The position numbers and the translations under genes are program-made. From NCBI GenBank assembly GCA_046542255.1, contig JBKHBT010000029.1, positions 1-35,750 of the forward strand: a stretch of DNA of 35,750 nucleotides, written 5' to 3'. How positions within the stretch are numbered: the first letter of the stretch is position 1; every line of letters starts with the position of its first letter. The notes under the pieces were generated by a model. The model saw nothing but the letters and a program-made list of their open reading frames with translations. It ran no database searches and was not told the DNA's origin. The stretch is from JBKHBT01 sp046542255. Lineage in GTDB: Bacteria > UBP14 > UBA6098 > JBKHBT01. Below are positions 11,501 through 18,993 of this stretch, piece by piece.

Positions 11501-14500
11501 GTCGAGCCGGCAAGAGGAATAATGGGTGTAGCTGGAGTCGGTGAGACAGAAGTGGCAAAATTCCAGGCTTCAGATGGTGCTGAATCGCCACATCGATTAT
11601 GGGCTATAACATGCCAGTTATGAATCTGGTCGCATTCGATATCGGCGATATATTCGGTTTCGGTCAAATTTGAGTCGAGTAAAACGCCATCCATATAAAC
11701 ATCGTATAAAATCGGTGGATAGCCTTCCGACTCTTCCCAGTCCAGAGTAACGGTGGGAGGCGGTACATTGCTGGAATCATCCTCCGGCGAAACAAGCTCT
11801 GGCGGAGTCGGAGCACCGATAACGTCAACAGTAACGGTATCAACTGCGCTGCAACCCCATGCATCTTCGACAGTGAGTATATAAGTCGTAGTATCGAATG
11901 GCGTTGCTATAGGATTCGGGCTAATAAAGTCATCGAGCCCGTCTCTTGGAAACCAGGTATAAGACAATACACCTTCGCCACCAGTAGCGGTAGGGCTGCC
12001 ACCAAGTTCGACAGATTCACCAGCACAAATCACAGTATCGGGGCCAGCATCGATATCTATTGGCGGTGCAACTTCTATGACAATGGTCGAAGTATCCACA
12101 CAGCCGGCGGCATCTGTTACAACCAGTGTGTATTCTGTGGAAGAGGTTGGTGATGCCTCGGTATTAGCCGCTGTTGGGTCATCGACAGTCGCTGATGGTG
12201 TCCATTCATAGGTAAAAGGTGGAATTCCACCGATTACTTCTGCACCGCCAAGCCTGCCAATATCGCCATAGCAGATATGATGGTCTTCGCCAGCATCGGC
12301 GATCATATCAGGCGAAACTATAATTGTAATGGAGTCTTCCTGCATACAGCCGAGTTCATCTGTAACCCGGACAGTATAGGTTGTGGTAACCATTGGAGTA
12401 GCATCTGGATTGGCAATATATGGATCATCGAGGCCGACCGAAGGAGTCCATTCATAGCTCAAATCGCCATAGCCGCCTTCAGCGGTAGGGCTACCGCCAA
12501 TTATAATAGATTCCGATTGGCAAAGGGTATCATTATCGCCGGCATCTACAGTCATGACAGGCGAAACGAAAATCAAAACCGTATCGACTGCAACACAACC
12601 AGCAATATCGGTTATAGTTACAATATATTCAGTTGTAGTATCTGGCATTGCTCTTGGATTTGATGCCGATGGGTCGGCAACTGCGGAGCTGGGTGTCCAT
12701 TCATATGTGTATTCGGCAATTCCACCAGTTATGGTCGGGCTACCTCCGAGCATAGCATCTTCCCCCGGACATAATGTATCATCCGAGCCAGCATCGGCAA
12801 TCATAGTAGGCGATACAGTAATTATTACATCGCCTTCTTCGGTACAGCCATATTCATCGGTTACGATGAGATGATATGTAGTTGTCGCAGATGGATTAGC
12901 CATTGGGTTCGGGCTTGTTGGGTCGTCCAATCCGATCGCAGGCGACCATAGATATTCCAGGTCACCGGTTCCGCCGGATGCTGTTGGGCTGCCGCCGAGT
13001 TCTATCGATTCGCCCTGGCAGATGGTATCTGCATCAGTCAAATCAAGAACTATCTCAGGCGAAATCTCGATATGGACAGTGTCATAGTCTGTACAGCCGG
13101 CAATATCGGTTACTTCGAGAAAATAAGTATTGGATACATCCGGGCTTAATCGCGGATTTTCTGAAGTTGGATCATCGATGCCGTCTGTGGGTGTCCAGCT
13201 ATATTCATATGGCGGGATTCCGCCGGTTGCGGTCGGTGAGCCACCAAGCATCATGCTTTCTGAATAGCATAAAGTATCATCCGGGCCAGCATTGGCTGTG
13301 ATTTCTGGCGAAACGGTTATTGTAACCTCGGCGATTTCCTCGCAGCCCAGTTCATCGGTTACGGTCAATTCATAAGTCGTTGTCACAGTGGGGTTTGCTT
13401 CTGGATTCGGGCTGGTTGGGTCATCCAGGCTGGCAGCAGGTGTCCATAGATAATCTAATGTGCCTGTTCCGCCAGTTGCTGTTGGGCTGCCGCCGAGTGT
13501 CAGGGAAAAGCCTTCGCAAAGTGTATCGCTATCTCCAATATTGATATCGATTGGCGGCGAAACAACTATATTTACTGTATCGACATCCTCGCAGCCGGCT
13601 ACATCGGTTACTGTCAGGACATATTCGGTATTTACATCCGGATTTGCTCTGGGATTAGGTGATGCCGGGTCATCGAGGCCATCGGTTGGAATCCATTCAT
13701 ATTCATATGGTGGAATACCTCCATCGGCTGCTGGGCTGCTGCCTAACATAGCACTTTCGCCCGAGCACAGAGTGTCATCAGCTCCGGCATCCGCTGTGAT
13801 TTCAGGTGAAACCGTGATTGTTATATCTTCGGATTCGCTGCAGCCGAGTTCATCGGTTACGGTTATTGTATAAGTTGTTGTAGTAGTCGGGTTTGCTTCT
13901 GGATTTGGCAATGATGGGTCATCCAAAGAGGCTGTCGGTGTCCATGAATAAGTCAAATCGCCATAGCCGCCGGTAGCGGTCGGAGAGCCGCCGAGTGTTA
14001 ATGAAAAGCCTTCGCATAATGTATCGCCTTCACACGGATTGATTACAATAGGATCAGCAACTTCGACTGTAATATCATCAGTACCTTCGCAACCGAAAAT
14101 ATCGGTAATTACAACTGTATACGTTGTTGTCGAAGTCGGGCTTGCTGTTGGGTTTGATGATGTCGGATCATCGAGGCCATCGGTTGGTGTCCAGATATAT
14201 TCATAAGGTGCCGTTCCGCCCGATGCAGTTGGGCTTCCGCCCAATGTATAGCTATCACCATCACAAATCATTTCATTGGAACCGGCATCGGCAGTAATCG
14301 GCGGGTCTATCGAAATCGTAACTTCATCGGTCTCTTCGCAGCCGATACCATCGGTAACAGTGACGGTATATGTGGTAGTCGATGTAGGTGTCGCAGTAGG
14401 ATTAGTGGATGTCGGGTCATCGAGGCTGGCAGCAGGCGACCATGAATATGTAAGAGGAGCTGTGCCGCCTTCTCCGGTGGGGCTTCCACCAAGCTCGAAA

Positions 14501-17500
14501 CTTGCGCCCTCGCAGATTGTCGTATCGCGGCCGGCATCGGCAGTGATGTCCGGAGAAATGGTAATAGTGATTTCATCGGTCTCTTCGCAACCGATTTCGT
14601 CTGTAACGGTTACTGTATAAGTGGTTGTGGTTGAAACAGTAGCATTTGGATTTGGCGAAGTTGGGTCATCCAGGCCAGTAGTTGGCGTCCACGAATAGTT
14701 CAGAGCGCCATGTCCTCCGGTTGCGGTTGGTGTTCCGCCAAGTTCGTAAGTCTCATCGCGACAAATTATCTCGTCATCGCCAGCATCCACAATAATAGGC
14801 GGTGCAAGCTCGACAGTAACAGATGCCTCTTCCCAGCATCCAACAGCATCCTCAACGCGGACAGTATATGTCGTATTTGAAGTTGGGGTTGCGGTTGGAT
14901 TTGATGAAGATGGGTCATCCAGGCCATCAGTCGGTGTCCATGAATAGGTCAATGGCGCTGTACCACCGGAGCCGGTGGGGCTTCCGCCGAGTTCTATCGA
15001 TTCGCCATCGCAAATCATAATATCATCGCCGGGATCGACAGTGATTGTAGGAGAAATAGTAATAGTAACCGATTCTTCGACATAACAGCCCAAATCATCG
15101 GTAACACGGACAGTATATGTGGTAGTCGATGTAGGTGTCGCAGTAGGATTAGTGGATGTCGGGTCATCGAGGCTGGCAGCAGGCGACCATGAGTATGTAA
15201 GAGGTGCTGTTCCGCCGGTTGCAGTGGGCGCACCACCAAGGATAAATTCTTCGCCCTCGCAAATCGTCTCATCATCGCCAGCATCAACAATTATAGGGTC
15301 AGAAACATTGATTGTAATTTCATCGGTAGCCTCGCAGCCATAGATATCCGTAACGGTCACGGTATATGTAGCTGTTCCGGAGATTGTAGCAGTCGGATTA
15401 GCAGATGTGGCGTCATCCAGGCCGGTAGTCGGCGACCAGGAATAGCTCAGCGGTGCAGAACCGCCATCGCCAGTCGGGCTTCCGCCAAGCTCTATCGATT
15501 CACCATCGCAGGCATCCTGATCCGGGCCGGCATCGGCTATAATATCGGGTGAGATTGTTATTGTAACTTCATCGGTTTCTTCGCAACCGGCATCATCTGT
15601 AACTGTGAGCGTATATGTAGTTGTCGAAGTCGGCGATGCTGTCGGATTAGCAGATGTCGGGTCATCCAGGCTGCCAGAAGGCGACCATGAATATGTAAGT
15701 GGTGCAGTCCCACCGCTTCCAGATGGCGTGCCGCCGAGAACAAAATCATCGCCATTGCAAATCGTGGTATCAGGACCAGCATCGGCAGTAATAGGCGGTG
15801 AAATCTCGATTGTGATATCATCGGTTTCTTCGCAGCCAAACTCATCGGTTACTGTAACTGTATAAGTTGTTGTCGATGTTGGTGTTGCTGTGGGATTCGA
15901 GGAAGAAGCATCATCGAGGCCTTCTGTGGGTGTCCATGAATATGTAAGAGTTCCATAGCCACCGGAGCCTGTCGGGCTGCCGCCGATTTCTATCGATTCG
16001 CCATCGCAAATGATTTCATCCGGGCCGGCATCGACTATCACTTCAGGCGATATTTGCACTATAACATCATCGGTTGCTTCACAGCCAGCTTCATCGGTTA
16101 CAGTGACAGTATAGGTGATTTCGCCTTCGATTGTTGCTGTAGGATTGGGCGAAGTCGGGTTATCCAATCCAGTAGTCGGCGACCATGAATATGAAAGAGA
16201 GCCATATCCGCCGGAGCCAGTGGGCGAGCCACCAATCTCAACAGGATCTCCAGAACAGATTTCGATATCCGGGCCAGCATCGGCATCAATAGGTGGAGCT
16301 ACCTCGATTGTTAATTCATCAGAATCCTCGCAATCATCGCCGTCTGTTACAAAAAGTGTATATGTAGTTGTAGCTGTCGGGCAGATTGTCGGATTCGGGG
16401 ATGATGGATCGGAAACGCCTGTGGTTGGTGTCCATGAATAAGACCATGAGCCAGAAGGCGTAATATCGCTGGTTACATCGATACATTCGCCTTCGCAAAC
16501 CACGCCAGAACCTCCATCGACTGTAACTTCGGGCATAATCCTAAGCGAAGGTACATGAATACATAGCTCGACAGTAGTATCTGGCCCTTCTGCATGAGAA
16601 ATAACCACATCGATACATTGATCGCTACCATATGCAGAAGGTGGAATATCCAGATTCCATGTTATCATTACAGAACCGGTTTCATATTCGAGATAACCGA
16701 TATCGTATGGATCCGGGTCCCCACCTGCCAGAGTGAGCAATGAGCCAGAAAGGTCTAAATCTGCCATAACATCGGTAGCTGGACGGATTCCATAGTTCAC
16801 TAATTCAAAAGTCAGTGGTATTGGATTGGGAGTAATCTCGAGGCAACTCGAGTCTAAAATGGGAGGTGAGTAGTTTACTTCGAGGTCAGTATAGCCAAAA
16901 CAGGTATCATCGGTAGTACAGCCATAGATTGTATCTTCATCGCCACATCCCCAGACTCTAATCTGGAAACATCTTCCTGCGCCAGTACATGATGAATCGA
17001 TAACGACATTCCAGGGGAAATAACCTTCTTCACCAGCAGCCAAACCAACCGATGGCAATGGATTATCCGATAGAATAGTAACACATCCCGGATCAACAGG
17101 CATAAGCATAGTGTTCATATCACAATAGACACCGGCATCATTCTCGATATATGCACCGATTGCCACATATGTGTCCAATAGGTCTAAAACAGCATCGAGA
17201 ACAGGGTCGAAAGTCGGTGTTGGATAAAGGTCCGAGAAAAATTCGCCACCGGATTCTTCTGCAATCCATTGGAGGCTATCCAGATGCTCTGCCGGTATTG
17301 GTGAACCCGTTCCAGCTGGCCTGCTTTGAGCATTGATAAATACCACAGCTCCACTTGAGAGAACCAGATTATGTACTGAGGTAAATGTTTCATCTGAATG
17401 TGTTTCAGTTATTGTAGGCTCGGATAAGGCTGTATCACCAAAAAAATGAGAGCCCTCATTTGTAAACATAATGATAACATGCACCGCATCATCACGCCAA

Positions 17501-18063
17501 TCGTAAAGGTTAATTGCATCTGCCATAGCATCCAATGAGACCTCCCAGGCTTCCCATACCGGATCAGGGTATTCACCAGTCGCTGCAAGCTGTGCCTGAA
17601 AAACTGCAGCATCGTCAGTCATTTGAAATCCGGGAGTTGCTCCATCGAAATCCCAAAGGAAGGCATTATTTTCAAATGTAACACCGCCAAGATGGTAATC
17701 ATATCGCCTAAGTTCGAGTTCGGTGACAAAGTCGGCAACAGCATTGGTAAGCTCATCGATAATCGGGCCCATCGAGCCGGAGGTATCCATGCAAAATACG
17801 ATATCCACAGCAGCGGTATCCAGGCGGCAACGCATGGTATTGGGGACTTCATCCATGGCATCGAGCGTGGAAAGGACTTTGGTTAAACCACCGCTGGAAA
17901 CCTCGATTCTATTATTCGGGACTCCATCTGGCTCGATCTCGGCATAACTGCCATCGAGATTATTAAGGCTATCAATTTCATCACCGGCTTCATCGCTGGC
18001 AAATAAAAAAGCAGTTGTTATTAGTGATATACAAACCGTGAAAAGAAATAAACGTTTATTCAT
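2254..18063 (-). CDS. Giant secreted repeat protein: vWA, 19 PKD/SprB-like units, FN3-like and Ig-like arrays, C-terminal sorting tail
   Basis: 5269 residues, one uninterrupted frame. Order: signal peptide (1-22); von Willebrand A domain (about 86-305) with the metal site DTSGS at 93-97; a linker region; 19 tandem units of about 83 residues (511-2082), each with the core Y-x-W-x-P, L-D-D-P and V-T-D-x-x-G-C plus one Cys near each end; four FN3-like units (2083-2437); twelve two-part Ig-like modules (2438-5171) each opening with ACDDQ or a variant; and a C-terminal domain (5172-5269) with PFTPNDDSYND and WDGTDQNGKKAKTG, of the FlgD-Ig/CHU_C type used as a type IX secretion or anchoring signal. 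GGGAG precedes the ATG. The paired cysteines fit disulfide-bonded extracellular domains. The likely role is adhesion or surface structure; the ligand is unknown. Transcribed alone, with its own terminator. Confidence 0.93.
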   Translation of the reverse strand: MNKRLFLFTVCISLITTAFLFASDEAGDEIDSLNNLDGSYAEIEPDGVPNNRIEVSSGGLTKVLSTLDAMDEVPNTMRCRLDTAAVDIVFCMDTSGSMGPIIDELTNAVADFVTELELRRYDYHLGGVTFENNAFLWDFDGATPGFQMTDDAAVFQAQLAATGEYPDPVWEAWEVSLDAMADAINLYDWRDDAVHVIIMFTNEGSHFFGDTALSEPTITETHSDETFTSVHNLVLSSGAVVFINAQSRPAGTGSPIPAEHLDSLQWIAEESGGEFFSDLYPTPTFDPVLDAVLDLLDTYVAIGAYIENDAGVYCDMNTMLMPVDPGCVTILSDNPLPSVGLAAGEEGYFPWNVVIDSSCTGAGRCFQIRVWGCGDEDTIYGCTTDDTCFGYTDLEVNYSPPILDSSCLEITPNPIPLTFELVNYGIRPATDVMADLDLSGSLLTLAGGDPDPYDIGYLEYETGSVMITWNLDIPPSAYGSDQCIDVVISHAEGPDTTVELCIHVPSLRIMPEVTVDGGSGVVCEGECIDVTSDITPSGSWSYSWTPTTGVSDPSSPNPTICPTATTTYTLFVTDGDDCEDSDELTIEVAPPIDADAGPDIEICSGDPVEIGGSPTGSGGYGSLSYSWSPTTGLDNPTSPNPTATIEGEITYTVTVTDEAGCEATDDVIVQISPEVIVDAGPDEIICDGESIEIGGSPTGSGGYGTLTYSWTPTEGLDDASSSNPTATPTSTTTYTVTVTDEFGCEETDDITIEISPPITADAGPDTTICNGDDFVLGGTPSGSGGTAPLTYSWSPSGSLDDPTSANPTASPTSTTTYTLTVTDDAGCEETDEVTITISPDIIADAGPDQDACDGESIELGGSPTGDGGSAPLSYSWSPTTGLDDATSANPTATISGTATYTVTVTDIYGCEATDEITINVSDPIIVDAGDDETICEGEEFILGGAPTATGGTAPLTYSWSPAASLDDPTSTNPTATPTSTTTYTVRVTDDLGCYVEESVTITISPTITVDPGDDIMICDGESIELGGSPTGSGGTAPLTYSWTPTDGLDDPSSSNPTATPTSNTTYTVRVEDAVGCWEEASVTVELAPPIIVDAGDDEIICRDETYELGGTPTATGGHGALNYSWTPTTGLDDPTSPNPNATVSTTTTYTVTVTDEIGCEETDEITITISPDITADAGRDTTICEGASFELGGSPTGEGGTAPLTYSWSPAASLDDPTSTNPTATPTSTTTYTVTVTDGIGCEETDEVTISIDPPITADAGSNEMICDGDSYTLGGSPTASGGTAPYEYIWTPTDGLDDPTSSNPTASPTSTTTYTVVITDIFGCEGTDDITVEVADPIVINPCEGDTLCEGFSLTLGGSPTATGGYGDLTYSWTPTASLDDPSLPNPEANPTTTTTYTITVTDELGCSESEDITITVSPEITADAGADDTLCSGESAMLGSSPAADGGIPPYEYEWIPTDGLDDPASPNPRANPDVNTEYVLTVTDVAGCEDVDTVNIVVSPPIDINIGDSDTLCEGFSLTLGGSPTATGGTGTLDYLWTPAASLDDPTSPNPEANPTVTTTYELTVTDELGCEEIAEVTITVSPEITANAGPDDTLCYSESMMLGGSPTATGGIPPYEYSWTPTDGIDDPTSENPRLSPDVSNTYFLEVTDIAGCTDYDTVHIEISPEIVLDLTDADTICQGESIELGGSPTASGGTGDLEYLWSPAIGLDDPTSPNPMANPSATTTYHLIVTDEYGCTEEGDVIITVSPTMIADAGSDDTLCPGEDAMLGGSPTITGGIAEYTYEWTPSSAVADPSASNPRAMPDTTTEYIVTITDIAGCVAVDTVLIFVSPVMTVDAGDNDTLCQSESIIIGGSPTAEGGYGDLSYEWTPSVGLDDPYIANPDATPMVTTTYTVRVTDELGCMQEDSITIIVSPDMIADAGEDHHICYGDIGRLGGAEVIGGIPPFTYEWTPSATVDDPTAANTEASPTSSTEYTLVVTDAAGCVDTSTIVIEVAPPIDIDAGPDTVICAGESVELGGSPTATGGEGVLSYTWFPRDGLDDFISPNPIATPFDTTTYILTVEDAWGCSAVDTVTVDVIGAPTPPELVSPEDDSSNVPPPTVTLDWEESEGYPPILYDVYMDGVLLDSNLTETEYIADIECDQIHNWHVIAHNRCGDSAPSEAWNFATSVSPTPATPIIPLAGSTVEYPGTEFAWFSSEGGEPIVYDLYINGTRVAVGLEDTTYEYDIECDMEYEWYVVSMNICDTVSSVTSTFYTPQSAEAPELIAPPDRSVQDPPFTDLIWHTSPGTGPIEYEVFVNDSSRGVVMDTFFRIDVECDMEFDWYVVAMNACGEWPSEEWSFEGPDSPTPPELISPSEGEIEYLPRANFVWHTSEGTEPIYYDFYFDGMLMIPGTTDTTCSLYIDCDMEYEWQVVARNICGETPSETWSFPAQDCGSPTAELITPRRGTWSACDDQEIVIYLFDSLGIIEGTIELTVNDISYEIDAPELTFDDDTLKFTPSTLWEDGDSIHFCLDRVSNTYGAETRPFCSHFFVDLSPPYAINFVPADGDTIMDPYSIIEFDIYDTLSGLDESSIELDIPGYGIVTVDSPGVSFDGEHFAVDLEDAGIELERFTPLEFCVSAHDDPDYCEPNEIETCWNTTIYGEGPVATIIEPLHGTYTACDDQRILILLEDEEGVDSTTIILSVEGTEYDMGDRELSFVSDTLIYTPFVPWEDGQEVDVELIRCDDIYGYEYEGTLAFTFTVDLSEPVPYDFSIAPGAVVSDSMETIIIRMVDSLSGLDASSIVLYVDGIEYDVSDLEITWRYTGGDSIAQVILEDHEPFMHDSTVEICMHSTDNPDYCDPNILDSCYTFTVDLLGPFAEGAESGGIPIDSTFSACDDQGFCFRIIDSPTDHGVDESSIIVSVEGVEYTTSDAEVTYDGVNLCFEPAAGAFTDGQIIDVELIEAEDIYGNPLIAPYSFSYTIDLTPPYIASGARPEDGVPIGSLTPRVRFPLMDDLAGVWPESTVVCVSVNGGAEECFGYSHLGLFIDDDEWVANFARFDLGLSGGDTIDFCVHAADAPDFCTPNNSDTCWSFYIPRGSPIGEILEPYEDTYSACSDQGIFMRIFDVDGINESTIQFEVDGTVYSTSDDELTFYEPDSLVFLPPVDYADGHVVECALLAADDMLGNELAAAPIEWSFTIDLTHPIVDDIVPVAGEWVTTLCPIIEFTLFDSLAGLDESSVSFTVDGVSGDLSSAGITWSDPNFDLDLCDFGMTYVSEDTVLFCLEAGDGPDYCDANELDTCWILPITTTGPEAEIITPEDGVISACDPQQITILLTDDDGIDESTIVLMVDSVEYRISSPYLELDGDMLTFDGGDGFFSHGDTVTVDLVAADDIHGRPLMTPLSWSFTLDYVPPVVDFMVPGDGAIVGDLSPLLTFFIDDDFSGVDPASIEITIDVDSYYESDAAVMIVDDTLLHFEPDAIPIEWEGGDTIEVCLHLEDSPDSGYCDANATDECYSFSIVAGGPEAEPITPSDGSITACDPQEIRILLEDDDGIDDASVVLAVLGIEYRLTDPELFWIGDTLVFDGGVGFFPDGTIIDVELISAEDIYHNPLMTPVSFLFWVDYSSPIALSIVPDAEPVISDADIALTCTVIDSISGIDISSVEMLLNDSIYPISALTYSWSVVSGDSVLSVALPHDSFEHNDTVEVCITAGDRPDYCPPNMLDECIEFMVDLIGPAASGVLTPDGLELDGVFTSCDDQGFCFELVDVEVPHGVDASTIELDVGGTVYGIDHPALSYDGIDLCFEPGAIFSDGEYVEAELLAADDSLGNPLSIPISFAFTVDLEPPVLTGGTPPHRAIIGELEPDVEFTLGDDVSGVEYDSVAVCITSPTIGTICYDLDDAGFSRAGADYTISFSDIGIHLEGGDETEICVTAGDLAEICGANVLDTCWNFRVPAEGPIADPIEPLDSTFSACADQEIIISLYDTTGIVETSIQLDVNGTVYTTADPELEFFYLDPPPDSLVWTPPADWLDGDIVNVSLLAAEDSLGNELYEAPIEWMFTIDLTPPVITGLMPPPDTMLTTLCPIIDFDIGDMLSGLDESSLYIVINGDSITTTSLGVDWDGSHFSLDICDFGMPLSGGDTVDICIHAHDRPDYCAVNSMDSCYTFVIEGGGPEPVIVSPFDGAFSACNPQPIRLFLDDEDGIMESSIIFDVNGTDYTTSNPMLSLVADTLIFDAPLDFFSDGDTVYVTLEACEDSLRNPISGAFSFNFILDLSAPEIRDIVPITGSEFGSLCPTIEFDAEDDLSGLDTLGMTITVNGSTFDITSPGVSWDTSHFEIELCDAGLSLSGGDTVNYCINAYDMPDICPPNVIDTCGWFVISSGGPVVEIDRPADGSYSACDPQDIRMIITDPDGVIDSTVLLAVNEIEYGIDAAELSWHGDTLVFDLGLGSFEDGEMIDVELRFAEDVLHNPIDSPITWSFYLDYTPPIMWNEYPAPSSTVPELAPDITINIYDSLSGVDDATITMIVDGVSYTLADGALDFVDSILTFDSDIAGVSWEGGDTVDVCVISGDSPDYCDPNMDTLCWWFEIPAGGPIPDIVRPTDSTISACEDEAILIALIDLEGVDESTIELMVDSISYDISHEWLSFENDTLAFEPDIGFWADGDTVDITLVQVFDVLGNPSTFTPLSWSFVLDVEPPEFSNISPAQDTTLISEWQYPLSLGITDDVLGLNLDSLRVEITGIYRSAGMLQFTLDDPALSFVDDTLRFDPAACDDASLGIAYQPLEDSLTGTGVYYPEFADIGFRIYARENEPDYCDAHIKDSLITVHIGDDDTLAPTFERDYPDFIGAVNPFDVSILITDFTGVYDNSTTPAIFDEDSFGVRLIYDFDGEIDSSYNTIELDMDDSTGDGIIINPDSSITYRFTTTEQVTPPGVAASFVYRCYAYDSDYDFMNHDDHSLGVFNDTIPVFAGPDIDLINPQSGQVTACDDQEILIMLYDEEGVDESSILMVVNDVEYTLDHSWLNYYPDDSLLAFTPSTALFSNNEHVDGYLAPVADMYGNYSDTLFFDFYVDIEAPILVIENPEEGALLSNNQEQLIINISDNLAGVRVDSLVYEINGDRFVYPEQGLYWESGDGDMSGNFIFDTENTNLEFLSGDTVQVTAYVADNPDIDDCGSNSSQISWWFTLEAVKCFSRPDPFTPNDDSYNDIAVFSFPGMFADGAELEVFDRRKQLIYERKLDVVNRYTDFQERLWDGTDQNGKKAKTGLYFYIISRDGEIICEGTITLVR
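2551..10752 (-). repeat. Coding array of twelve paired Ig-like modules (about 650-700 bp each)
   Basis: Each module starts GPxAxIxxPxDGxxSACDDQ-like, with ILLxDxxGIxESTI and a VDLxPP hinge in the middle, and ends D-x-P-D-Y-C-x-x-N-x-x-D-x-C-Y/W. The twelve openings are: ACDDQEIV, ACDDQRIL, ACDDQGFC, ACSDQGIF, ACDPQQIT, ACDPQEIR, SCDDQGFC, ACADQEII, ACNPQPIR, ACDPQDIR, ACEDEAIL and ACDDQEIL. The stretch between the last two is longer and less regular. Modules 2-5 and 6-10 resemble each other in order, so part of the array seems to have been copied as a block. Confidence 0.85.
10753..11817 (-). repeat. Coding array of four FN3-like units
   Basis: Four units of about 88-90 residues. Each opens with P-E-L-x-S/A-P, has the middle block Y-D-x-Y-x-x-G, then DIECDMEYEWYVVxxNxCG, and ends in SEEWSF or a variant. 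They have the length and Trp pattern of fibronectin-type-III or Ig-like domains. The Cys pair (ECD and NxCG) is present in every unit. Confidence 0.75.
11818..16533 (-). repeat. Coding tandem array of 19 PKD/SprB-like units (about 249 bp period)
   Basis: Nineteen units of 82-84 residues, each of the form DAGPDxxICxGESIELGGSP, SYSWTPTxGLDDPTS, NPTATP and TYTVTVTDExGCEETD. The first unit (511-590) is the most divergent. Units 11-18 alternate between two subtypes: one with LDDPTSPNPEANP and TDELGC, the other with IPPYEYEW, NPRANPD and TDxAGC. So there the true period is two units, about 498 bp. Units 6 and 9 share 92 bp of DNA with one difference (14366-14457 and 15113-15204). Confidence 0.92.
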
Positions 18064-18536
18064 GAAGGCTCCCGTATATTAAATTTTAAATAAGCATCAA
18101 AATAATTTACGGGGACGCAAAAGCATCCCGAAGGTCATAAATTAATATTTGATAGCGAATTTTTTAAAAACTCGCAATTTTGATTATGTAGCAATCAAAC
18201 ATCAAAAACTAATCAATAAATACCTATAAAACCTCCGAGAAATATTTATCAATTATATTATAGGCTCAAAACCTATATATATCAATCATTTTCTCAAATA
18301 ATTAGCAAAATTTAAAATTCACTTAATAATGCTTCAAAATTTTTATTGTATGAACATAAAACACTTCATGTAATGTATTATATTAATACATAGCTATATA
18401 TTACTGTATTATTTGTATTTAAGCGCATATAAAGTCGATTTGGTTTATTTGTGTTTAGCCAAAGATGACTAGACAAAAAATAACCAAATTAATTTATTAA
18501 TGCCGATCCAGCTTTATCAAAATATCAAAAGCCTTA

Positions 18537-18645
18537 TCTCTTTTAAAGCCATATTGATAAAATATGTATAATACTTATTATAACAAAAGGCTTTACTGAT
18601 GTTTTAGCCTGAAAAGTATGACAATGCGGAGCAGCGCATTGTCTG
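18537..18645 (-). repeat. Dispersed two-hairpin repeat, copy B
   Basis: A full-length copy in reverse orientation. The outer hairpin is GACAATGCG/CGCATTGTC at 18620-18643 with a 6-nt loop. The inner arms AAAGCC and GGCTTT are separated by an AT-rich loop. It matches copy E (35119-35233) over the conserved blocks, with the AT-rich middle varying. Confidence 0.85.
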
Positions 18646-18726
18646 TTTATATTTAATGGGTTTATAAAGATCATGAAAAAAGCATATTGGTGATTTTGGG
18701 AAAGCAAAGATAATCATCTAATTTCT

Positions 18727-18807
18727 TTACAAAGCTTTGCCCAACTCGGCTCGTTACAACGCTCCGCCCAACTTCCCTGGTTACAAAACTCTGCTTCGAT
18801 TCTTTCT
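18727..18807 (+). repeat. Three imperfect 27-bp tandem units
   Basis: Units begin at 18727, 18754 and 18781, each opening with TTACAA and then GCTTTGC or a variant. The first two share CCCAACT. The period is a multiple of three, and the frame codes a nine-residue repeat, but there is no ribosome site and the frame soon stops. Probably non-coding. Confidence 0.5.
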
Positions 18808-18993
18808 AATGCCGTAAAGAAGAAGAGCTTCCCAACAACGATAAAAGTAAAAGTTTTTTACTTTACATAAATTTGAACATTGAATCCGGGTATTTAATTT
18901 CATTAAAAATTGCGAAATTCAAATTAAATACTTGATAATTTTGTTCTTATCCGCTTTTTATAGAATATTGGAACTTTTACTTTGGAGTGAAAT

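Larger units (their letters stand above)
18064..18993. other. 930-bp non-coding interval, AT-rich
   Basis: This is the gap between the divergent giant gene and the tRNA nucleotidyltransferase gene. It holds an imperfect hairpin in the leader of the giant gene (18110-18130, loop AAAA, one bulge, one G-U in the minus-strand RNA). From 18130 to 18536 the sequence is AT-rich with no gene that I can support. Then follow dispersed repeat copy B (18537-18645) and a 27-bp tandem repeat (18727-18807). No tRNA or other RNA gene was recognised. Confidence 0.6.

Noticed and set aside
11818..16533. The regular 249-bp repeats as a CRISPR or satellite array
   Set aside because: The units are long, coding and in frame, with no spacer structure and no cas genes. 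They are protein repeats.
18064..18993. RNA genes or an origin in the large AT-rich gap
   Set aside because: No tRNA cloverleaf, DnaA-box cluster or rRNA-like sequence could be found by eye.
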